From contig CAZSKA010000103.1 of the NCBI GenBank assembly GCA_964607315.1, positions 1 through 12,348 of the forward strand: 12,348 bases of DNA, in the 5' to 3' direction. The notes beneath the pieces are model-generated. The model worked only from the letters and a program-made list of their open reading frames with translations, ran no database searches and had not been told where the DNA came from. Both the position numbers and the translations under genes were made by a program. Positions within the stretch are counted from its first letter, which is position 1. The number at the start of each line of letters is the position of its first letter. Positions 1-8,700 of the stretch are shown here, in pieces. The stretch is from JAHDFB01 sp964607315 (GTDB taxonomy: Bacteria > Bacteroidota > Bacteroidia > Chitinophagales > Saprospiraceae).

Positions 1-176
1 TGAAAGATTAAGTAAAAAGAAATGCGACATTATGGAGTTAAATTGGTATAAAAAGGATGGTGCAAAATAGAGGAATAGCCTTAGAATTTATCCGACAATG
101 TAGAATTTATACGAATTTAGCTCAAAAATGCCGTATATATTTTCATTAAATTTCTCTTTCTCTTCTTGCCTCCCAT

Positions 177-195
177 CTGAAACATCAAGTTTCAG
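177..195. repeat. Hairpin 1 in noncoding region
   Basis: The arms CTGAAAC (177-183) and GTTTCAG (189-195) are perfectly complementary around the 5-nt loop ATCAA. No T-run follows on either strand, so it is not a standard intrinsic terminator. It lies 10 nt from a second hairpin of similar size whose loop also begins ATCA. The pair may belong to a structured RNA or to a dispersed element; no function can be assigned. Confidence 0.5.
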
Positions 196-205
196 TTCAC
201 AACTT

Positions 206-227
206 ATTTCGACATCACCGTCGAAAT
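206..227. repeat. Hairpin 2 in noncoding region
   Basis: The 8-bp arms ATTTCGAC (206-213) and GTCGAAAT (220-227) pair around the 6-nt loop ATCACC. There is no adjacent U-tract worth calling a terminator. It forms a tandem pair with the hairpin at 177-195, and both sit inside the 12-bp inverted-repeat pair at 109-349. Confidence 0.5.
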
Positions 228-371
228 TCTTCCTAGCGTAAGATCAGCTGTTCAATCGCCGTAACTAATATTATGCCTGCTTTTTTAGGGTCGCCAAAGA
301 AAAATTTAATAACAAAATCTAAAGTGGCATTTTCAACCTAAATTCGTATTAAATGGTATTAAAATGAAGGC

Positions 372-408
372 AAAAAAATAGTGGCAAGTCAGGAGACTAG
401 CCACTATT
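372..408 (-). terminator. Rho-independent terminator of the three-gene operon
   Basis: Read on the minus strand, AATAGTGGC pairs with GCCACTATT (9 bp). After a single T-T mismatch the stem continues AGTC / GACT around the loop TCCT, and the right arm runs directly into a T-run and then GCC. It begins about 43 nt after the stop codon of the 452-2668 gene. A long, GC-containing stem followed by T residues is a textbook intrinsic terminator, and it marks the 3' end of the operon. Confidence 0.88.
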
Positions 409-451
409 AAGCAAATTAGAATAGTTGGATTTACTTTCTATTACAGGTTTG

Positions 452-2668
452 CTATTTTTTTACAATTCTATGCGTAATTTGATTGCTAGAAGTTGAAATT
501 TGTACAAAATATATTCCAGCATTATATGCATCAAATGGAATTTGTCTAACATCTCCAGTTTTAATCCATAAAACTTTTCCATTGATATCTAATACTCTAA
601 TTTCAGCATTATCTGTTGCACCTAATTCAAGATTTAAAACATCTGAAACTGGGTTAGGGTGAACAGTAGGCTCAGACCCCGAATTATATGAAAGTTCTAC
701 TACATTACTGTATTCATATTTTCCATCAAAGTCCATTTGTTTAAGTCTATAATAATTCGAACCATTTTCAGGAGTTCTATCTAAGAAAGAATAGTTAATT
801 GATTCATTAGAATCACCATTTCCTTCTACAAATCCTAAAGTTGTCCAGTTATGACCGTCCATGCTTTTATGAACCTCGAATCCTTGGTTATTTTGCTCAC
901 TTGCAGTTGTCCAGTTTAATTGCGAACCTTTTTCAGTTCTTGTAGCATCGAAAGAAATAAGTTCTACAGGAAGTGCAGCTACAACACAGATTGTAACTTC
1001 TGTTGCATCAGAATAATCAAATTCTAAATTAATACTAGCATCATTTGTTGTTACTGAAGCGAATTCACCTACTCTAGTACCTGAACCGTCAACGATTGTA
1101 AAACAATCTCCAATTGCTGGAGTAAATCCCCATACCAATTCAAGTGTTGCAGAAGAAATAGTCATTGAATTTCCCGTAACTGTATTTATTATTTGATCAT
1201 ATTCTGTAATAGGAGTTGTTCCATCAATTTCAAAAATGATTGTTGAAAAACCCATATCAATGTCATCTCTTATTTCTAAGTCTCCTGGACTAGATCCTGG
1301 AGCAAAAGTTGCATTTGAAGTATTTGCCATGCTAGCAATAGTTTCTGTTTCTATATCTTCAGATCCAGAACCATCAATACGAATATCACCATCATTATTA
1401 AAAAAAGCATCATCTTGCATTCTAATTCCATCATCTGGTGCATCAGTACACATGAACAAACCTCCCATATTGTTATTGAAATTACCAAATAATTCCATTC
1501 CATGATCTGCAGGTGTTTGAATTTCAACTACTCCATTATTATTAAATGTACTAGGACCAATATTGAAATCAATCTGTATACCTTCATCACCTGCATTATT
1601 TATTGTCACAATACCTGATGGCAAATTGTTGAATGTCCCTGATTCTTGCAATCTAATGCCATCATTTGCGCCTCCATTTAAAATAAAAGATCCCATGTTA
1701 ACAATTGAAGCAGTGGAACCATTCGCATCTATCTGAACTCCATAATTTCCAGAATTAGAAATGTTAACTAGTCCATTTGGCATATTTATGAATAATCCTG
1801 CATCAATTACATATACAGAAGCATCTCCTGCATCACAATCCATTAAAGTACAAGTACCGAAATTATTGAAAACTGCATTTGAATTATCTACAAGAATTTG
1901 ATCATCTGTTCCTCCAGTTACATTGAAGTTTGCACCTGGATTATTATTAAATATTCCGCCATCATCAACTCTTATTCCATTATCAATAGCACCAGAAACA
2001 CTTATTGTACCATTGTTTTCTATCGAAGATCCGTCATTTACATAAATACCATCATCTCCCGCTGTTGTTCTTGATATATTAATTATTCCATTATTAGTAA
2101 TTAGTCCAAATACTCCACCTGAATCATCTGCATACATTTCATCACCATCGCCATTAACTTGACCAGCATCAGTAATAGTAATAGTTGCTCCAGCATTATT
2201 AGTTAAATTTCCTCTTTGAACATATAGTCCGTGTTGACCTATATTACTAATAGAAATTTCTCCATTGTTTTCAAATCCACCTCTTACATAAAGACCATCA
2301 ACAGCAGTACCTCCTAGTCCGTTGGAAACGACTAAAATACCATTGTTTATTACAGATGCAGAATTGTCAATTTCAAAAACATCATCATTTAATGGTGTTC
2401 CACTAACTGTTAAAGTAATAGTTGGATTAATTGTTAATTCAGATGATCCACCCATATCAATTCTGGCTACAGAAGTAGAGGCAGAAACTGTAACATTTGC
2501 ATCATTAATTACTACTTCATCAGTTGTTCCTGGAAGCATGTCAGTGCTCCAATTGGTAGCATCTTCCCAGTTGGGTGTCCCTGCATCACCATCCCAAGAG
2601 ACTTGTGCGTTCGAATAATTAATTAGTCCAAATATGGACAGTAGAGTAAGGTAGGTTATTTTTCTCAT
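452..2668 (-). CDS. Secreted beta-solenoid protein with type A T9SS sorting domain
   Basis: This 738-residue protein starts with a Sec signal peptide (residues 1-21, cleavage likely at SNA|Q). The motif WDGDAG...NW..ATNWS..MLPG (about 25-46) is common at the start of Bacteroidota and autotransporter-like passenger proteins. Residues about 107-443 hold roughly 13 irregular repeats of 22-30 residues, each with an (F/I)NN(x)G turn and usually a (D/N)GI(x)V(D/N)(D/N)G segment, which suggests a right-handed beta-helix. Residues 444-564 contain the APGSSPGDLEI motif often seen after such helices. Residues 565-665 are the fibronectin-like PVEL...LNWTTASEQNNQGFEV...NYYRLKQMDFDG module that commonly precedes T9SS tails. 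Residues 666-738 are the type A sorting domain (Por_Secre_tail family), with HPNPVSD, then the DINGKV and AGIYFVQI motifs, ending in KK. It is the last gene of the operon, 71 bp after the giant gene, with no promoter of its own seen. ATG at 2668 was chosen because the signal peptide begins there. Probable surface adhesin or matrix protein; no catalytic motif is visible and the ligand is unknown. Confidence 0.9.
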   Translation of the reverse strand: MRKITYLTLLSIFGLINYSNAQVSWDGDAGTPNWEDATNWSTDMLPGTTDEVVINDANVTVSASTSVARIDMGGSSELTINPTITLTVSGTPLNDDVFEIDNSASVINNGILVVSNGLGGTAVDGLYVRGGFENNGEISISNIGQHGLYVQRGNLTNNAGATITITDAGQVNGDGDEMYADDSGGVFGLITNNGIINISRTTAGDDGIYVNDGSSIENNGTISVSGAIDNGIRVDDGGIFNNNPGANFNVTGGTDDQILVDNSNAVFNNFGTCTLMDCDAGDASVYVIDAGLFINMPNGLVNISNSGNYGVQIDANGSTASIVNMGSFILNGGANDGIRLQESGTFNNLPSGIVTINNAGDEGIQIDFNIGPSTFNNNGVVEIQTPADHGMELFGNFNNNMGGLFMCTDAPDDGIRMQDDAFFNNDGDIRIDGSGSEDIETETIASMANTSNATFAPGSSPGDLEIRDDIDMGFSTIIFEIDGTTPITEYDQIINTVTGNSMTISSATLELVWGFTPAIGDCFTIVDGSGTRVGEFASVTTNDASINLEFDYSDATEVTICVVAALPVELISFDATRTEKGSQLNWTTASEQNNQGFEVHKSMDGHNWTTLGFVEGNGDSNESINYSFLDRTPENGSNYYRLKQMDFDGKYEYSNVVELSYNSGSEPTVHPNPVSDVLNLELGATDNAEIRVLDINGKVLWIKTGDVRQIPFDAYNAGIYFVQISTSSNQITHRIVKK
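1340..2350 (-). repeat. About 13 degenerate NNG solenoid repeats (protein level)
   Basis: This coding stretch corresponds to residues about 107-443 of the 738-residue protein. Each unit has an asparagine-rich turn (for example ENNGEISI, FNNNGVVEI, FFNNDGDIRI) followed by a DDGI or NGIRV strand. Spacing varies from 22 to 30 residues and the DNA is well diverged, so the repeats are old compared with the arrays of the neighbouring giant gene. A beta-helix fold is inferred from the pattern. Confidence 0.65.
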
Positions 2669-2739
2669 TATCAGTTATTTTTAAAAAGTAAAATTTGTTC
2701 TATAATTTATATTAATAAGGTTATTATAATAATTTAATG

Positions 2740-5700
2740 TTATCTGTTAATCGTAATGGTACCCGTATATAATTCAACTCCTCCAGTCGGCAAAGTCACC
2801 TCTATTACATAGGCATATACCCCTTGACTAACTGTATTGCCGTTATATGTTCCATCCCACATTCTATCTACTTCGTCGCTCATTAATTCTCTTTCTTCCC
2901 ATGCTCTATTTCCCCATCTATCATATATTCTGAAAGAATTAATAAATAAAGGTTCATTAGTACCTATTATAAATCGGTCATTAACTCCATCGTTATTTGG
3001 GGTAAATGCAGTTGGAATATATACCTTAGGTGGTTCACTTGAACAAGATCCAGGATCAGTTAATACAACATCGATTTCACAAGCTAGACCCGAATTGTCA
3101 ACAATGGTTATGATAACATCTCCATTTCCAGCTGTACCATTTGGTAAACGGAAAGTAGTAGGATCACCATAAATACCGCTCGCAGGTTGTACTATTCCGT
3201 TAGGACTTGTTACAAAGTATGTTCCTTCAGCTCCTCCTATAGTAGGATTTAAAGTGAATAGAATAAAATCATTACTCGGATTGTCATCGAATGATTCTTC
3301 AGCACATGCTATATCAACTATAACTGGACTAATTCCACAGTTACAATCTTCTATATTGAATGAAACCATCGTTTCTTCCCAGCATCCTTGCTCAGGATCT
3401 GGAATGAAAGTATAAATGATGCTTCCTACAAAATTCGTGTTTAGAGAATCTACCATATTTCCCAATTCATCAAACCATTCTCCTATAATTCCTTCATCAC
3501 TCATAATAGGCAAAAGAACAATGTCATCAAGGCAATTCATTTCAAATAAATTTCCAAATGATACTGCTTGGGTTCCAGTAAGTGAGTAGGTAAAACTTTG
3601 AGTGGAAACGAAACACCCATCACCTGGCTGATTATCGATTATGAAATTAAATGTGAAAGTCCCATCTCCATTATCCGTGACATTCCAAACTCCAGTTACA
3701 CCTGCTTGATCCGGCATTGGTAAATCAGTAGGGGCGGGTAAATCTTCTACATCACATATCATATCATCTGGAAGATTACTAAAGCTTATTTCTTGACTTC
3801 CACTAACTGAAATCGTAAAAGGCATGCCTTCTACAAAACACCCATCAGCTGGCTGATTGTCGATTACGAAACTATACGTATGTGTTCCATCGCCATTATC
3901 TGTGCTAGTCCAAGTTCCACTAACCCCCGCTTGGTCAGGCTGCGGTAAACTTGCTGCATCAGGTAAATCTCCTTGATCACAAACATCATCTGTGGTAATT
4001 CCCGTGAAACTAATTTCAACTTCACCACTAACTTCTATTATAAACGGCATTGTTTCTATAAAACACCCATCAGCTGGCTGATTGTCGATTACGAAACTAT
4101 ANNNNNNNNNNNNNNNNNNNNNNNNNNNNNNNNNNNNNNNNNNNNNNNNNNNNNNNNNNNNNNNNNNNNNNNNNNNNNNNNNNNNNNNNNNNNNNNNNNN
4201 NGCTGGCTGATTGTCGATTACGAAACTATATGTATGTGATCCATCTCCATTATCTATGCTAGACCAAGTTCCACTGACCCCCGCTTGATCAGGTTGCGGT
4301 AAACTTGCTGCATCAGGTAAATCTCCTTGATCACAAACATCATCTGTGGTAATTCCTGTAAAGCTAATTTCTTGCGTCCCTAAAACTTCTATTGTAAACA
4401 TCTGTGATGAAACAAAACACCCATCAGCTGGCTGATTATCGATTACAAAACTATACGTATGTGTATCATCGCCATTATCCACTATAGACCACATTCCAGA
4501 TACTCCCGTTTGATCGGGTTGTGGTAAACTTGCTGCATCAGGTAAGTCAGCAATTTCACATACATCATCCAATGGTAGATTACTGAAACTTACTTCTAAA
4601 GATCCACTTACTTCAATATCAAATGGTGAAATACTTACAAAGCATGCATCAACTGGTTGATTGTCGATTACGAAACTATACGTATGTGTTCCATCTCCAT
4701 TATCTACACTCATCCAAGTTCCTGTTACTCCTGCTTGATCGGGTTGCGGTAAACTAACAACATTTGGTAAATCAGATATTTCACAAACTACATTAGAAGG
4801 CAAGTCTGTAAAGCTTATCTCTACCTCATCGCTTATCGCTATTGTAAAGGGTGCTGTGTCTATAAAACATCCATCAGCTGGCTGATTATCGATTACGAAA
4901 CTATACGTATGTGTATCATCGCCATTATCTACTATAGACCACATTCCAGATACTCCCGTTTGATCGGGTTGCGGTAAACTTGTTATTTCTGGTAAGTCTG
5001 AAGCATCACAAACATCATCTGTTGGCAATGCTGTAAAACTAATTTCTATTTCTCCACTTACAGCAATTGTAAAGGGCATTGATTCAACAAAACACTCATT
5101 CGCTGGTTGATTGTCAATCATAAAACTATAGGTATGTGTATCATCACCATTATCTATTATAGTCCATGTTCCAGTTACACCTGCTTCATTTGGTTGAGGA
5201 AGGCTAGCTACATTTGGTAGGTCAGCAACATCACAAACATCGTCTGTTACCAATCCAGTAAATGTAATTTCTTCTGTTCCTAAAATTTCCAATGTGAACA
5301 TTTCAAGTGATATAAAACATCCGTCTACTGGTTGATTATCTATATTGAAAGAATATGTGTGTGTGCCGTTGCCATTATCAACTATAGTCCAAGTTCCAGT
5401 TACTCCTGCTTGATCTGGTTGCGGTAAACTTGCAACATCTGGTAGGTCTGAAATCTCACAAGCAACTGTCATTGGTAATCCCGTAAAAGTGACTTCTACA
5501 GCACCACTTACTTCTAATGTGAATTCTTGCATACTTACAAAACAAGCATCCATAGGTTGATTGTCAATTGTAAAACTATAGGTATGTGTTCCATCTCCGT
5601 TGTCTACACTAGTCCAAGTTCCACTAACTCCTGCTTCATCAGGTTGAGGTAAACTTGCAACATCTGGCAAGCCTGAAATCTCACAAACATCATCGATAGG

Positions 5701-8700
5701 TAATCCAGTAAAGCTAACCTCTACTGCACCACTTACTTCAATTGTAAATTCTTGCGAACTTACAAAACATCCGTCTGCAGGTTGATTATCAATTACAAAA
5801 CTATAAGTATGTGTATTATCTCCATTGTCAATTGAAGTCCAAGTTCCTATAACACCTGCTTGATTAGGTTGTGGTAAACTTGCAACATCTGGTAAATCTG
5901 TGATTTCACAGACATCGACCATCGGTAATCCTGTAAAACTTACTTCTACTTCTCCACTTACATTGATTGTGAATGGACTAGGATCAATAAAACACTGATC
6001 AGCTGGTTGTCCTGTAATCTGGAATGTATAAGTGAATGAATCATCTCCATTATCCACAGAACTCCATGTTCCTAAAACTCCTGCTTCATTTGGTTGTGGT
6101 AATCCTGCAACATCTGGTAAATCCATAACTTCACAAACATCTGTTGTAGGTAGATTAGTGAAAGTAACAGGAGAGCTTTCTATTATTTCTATATCATGTG
6201 TCGTAATCGCCGGCATGCATGTCCCTGACAATACAGTATAACTGATAGTTACATTACCTGAACCAATTACTGCAATTATACCTGCATTATTAATATTTAC
6301 AACGCCTGTATTATTGCTTGCCCATGTACCATTCATATCTCCATCTGTCATTGCTGTGAAAATATTTGGATCTTCTAAACAAATAGAACTTGGTGCCGAA
6401 ATTGTTCCTGCATTTGGAAGTGGATCAATAGTTAAAATGAAGATTTCAGTATCTGCCATGCAGTCGTTTAATCCATCTGGATCGTTTGTGATTGCCGTTA
6501 ATTGAACACTTCCATTTATAATATCTGATGGTCCTGGAGTATATGTTGTAATTTCAGTATTAGTGGAGCTGAACATTCCGTCACCTGCTGTTAACCATCC
6601 ATCAAATAATGCATTCGTTACGCTAGCAGTTAAATCGGCGCTTTCACCTTCACAAATTATGTTTTGACCGGCTATGTTAACTGATGGCGGATTTGCACAT
6701 GCACATGGTTCTATTTCAAATGTGAACATCGTGTTTTGCCAACATCCTTGTCCTGCATCTGGTATAAAAGTATATGTTAATGCAGGATTGGCTACTGTTG
6801 TATTCAATGTCGTTGTCAGACTTCCATTCTCATCTTCCCATGATCCTGTTATACTTCCATCTCCAAATGGAGGTAATACAACAGATTCGTTTACACAATA
6901 TGTATTGTCTAATGTTACAAATCCAACATTTATAAGAGGATCTTCAGTTACGATAACATCTGCTGTTTCATCAGGACAAATACTGATTCCCGAAACAGTA
7001 TATGTATAAGTGTTACCGATGTTCGACCAAACTCCTCCCGCATCCGGAGTTCCATTTAAAGCAGCAAATAATTCAGCGTCTGAAGGTGTATCACCTTGGC
7101 AAACATTAAGTGTTCCGTTAATACCTGCATTAGGTGCAACTTCCTCGGTTACGACAACATCTGCACTCGCATTGGGGCAAACACCCGATGAATTTACGGT
7201 ATATGTATAAACCAACCCAACATTAGTCCAGACACCACCTGCATCAGGAGTTCCACCCAATGCCGCTAATAAATCTGCAATGGAAGGTGTATCACCTTGA
7301 CAAATAGTTAATGTTCCATTAGTACCTGCATTAGGTGCAACTTCCTCGGTTACGACAACATCTGCACTCGCATNNNNNNNNNNNNNNNNNNNNNNNNNNN
7401 NNNNNNNNNNNNNNNNNNNNNNNNNNNNNNNNNNNNNNNNNNNNNNNNNNNNNNNNNNNNNNNNNNNNNNNNNTTAGTACCTGCATTAGGTGCAACTTCC
7501 TCGGTTACGACAACATCTGCACTCGCATTGGGACATATACCAGATGAATTTACGGTATACGTATAAACCAATCCAACATTAGTCCAGATACCACCTGCAT
7601 CAGGAGTTCCACCCAATGCCGCAAGTAAATCTGCAATGGAAGGTGTATCGCCTTGACAAATAGTTAATGTTCCGTTAGTACCTGCATTAGGTGCAACTTC
7701 CTCGGTTACGACAACATCTGCACTCGCATTGGGGCAAACACCCGATGAATTTACGGTATATGTATAAACCAACCCAACATTAGTCCAGACACCACCTGCA
7801 TCAGGAGTTCCACCCAATGCCGCTAGTAAATCTGCATTGGAAGGTGTATCACCTTGACAAATAGTAAGTGTTCCATTAGTGCCAGCATTTGGTGCGACTT
7901 CTTCGGTTACTGTTACATCTGCGCTTTCGTCAGGACATGGTCCTAATGAGCTTACTGTGTAAGTATATATTAATCCAACATTAGTCCAGATACCACCGAC
8001 ATCAGGAGTGCCATTTAATGCCGAGAATAAATCGGTATTGGAAGGTGTTGTGCCTTGGCATACGGTAAGAGTTCCATTCATTCCAGCATTGGGTGGAACA
8101 TCTTCCATTACTAAAACTTCTGCTGAAGCATCTGGACAAACACCTAACGATGGAACTGTGTAAGTATAAGTTAAACCTACATTTGTCCATATTCCTCCAG
8201 GTTCGGGTGTCCCCAAAAGTGCGTTGAATAAATCCATGTTTGATGGTGTATCTCCTTGGCATACCATCAATGTACCATTCATTCCAGCATTTGGAGGAGT
8301 TTCTTCTGTAAGAATAACATCAGCGGATTCGTCTGGGCAAACTCCCATGGAGGTTATAGTGTATGTATATGTTAGTCCTACATTTGTCCATATTCCACCT
8401 GTTTGGGGTGTCCCCAAAAGCGCATTGAATAATTCCATTTCTGTAGGTGTGGTGCCTTGGCAAACTGTTAAGGCACCGTTCATGCCTGCATTAGGGGGCA
8501 TTTCTTCAATAACTATTACATCAGCTGTGGCATTTGGGCATAGGCCAGCTGAGTTAACAGTATAGGTATAAGTTAATCCTACGTTGGTCCATACTCCGCC
8601 TGTTTGGGGTGTCCCCAAAAGCGCGTTGAATAATTCCATTTCCGTGGGTGTGGTACCTTGACAAACGCTTAGTGTTCCGCTCATTCCTGCATCTGGCAAA

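Larger units (their letters stand above)
109..349. repeat. 241-bp interval bounded by a 12-bp inverted repeat
   Basis: ATACGAATTTAG at 109-120 is perfectly matched by its reverse complement CTAAATTCGTAT at 338-349. The interval between contains two stable hairpins and has no protein gene. This layout would suit a small non-autonomous (MITE-like) element or another dispersed noncoding repeat. I see no clear target-site duplication and no transposase, and AT-rich DNA makes chance inverted repeats more likely, so the element identity is inference only. Confidence 0.35.
1..371. other. Noncoding region downstream of the operon
   Basis: I see no credible gene here. Stops are frequent in all frames and the longest interesting open stretch (minus strand, 88-243, 51 codons between stops) has no ATG, GTG or TTG start. 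The region holds a 12-bp inverted-repeat pair (109-120 / 338-349), two hairpins (177-195 and 206-227) and a 19-nt-spaced direct repeat of TAGAATTTAT (82-91 and 101-110). No Bacteroidota-type promoter (TAnnTTTG) was found on either strand. Confidence 0.6.

Noticed and set aside
1236..1505. Plus-strand open frames opposite the three genes, here and at many other places up to 11394
   Set aside because: They lie wholly antisense to well-supported genes with signal peptides and known domains, and their composition mirrors the opposite strand's repeats.
7258..7260. TTG as start of a separate 1506-residue protein
   Set aside because: It falls inside a repeat unit (the L of AALGGTPDAGG) whose coding frame continues upstream to the gap. 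There is no signal peptide.
7335..7547. Plus-strand open frame spanning the N-run, and a similar one at 3973-4239
   Set aside because: They exist only because N filler is translated as unknown residues.
3571..8696. CRISPR or tandem noncoding satellite as an explanation of the periodicity
   Set aside because: The periods of 201 and 225 bp are multiples of 3, with continuous coding frames and conserved protein motifs; there is no short repeat/unique spacer structure.
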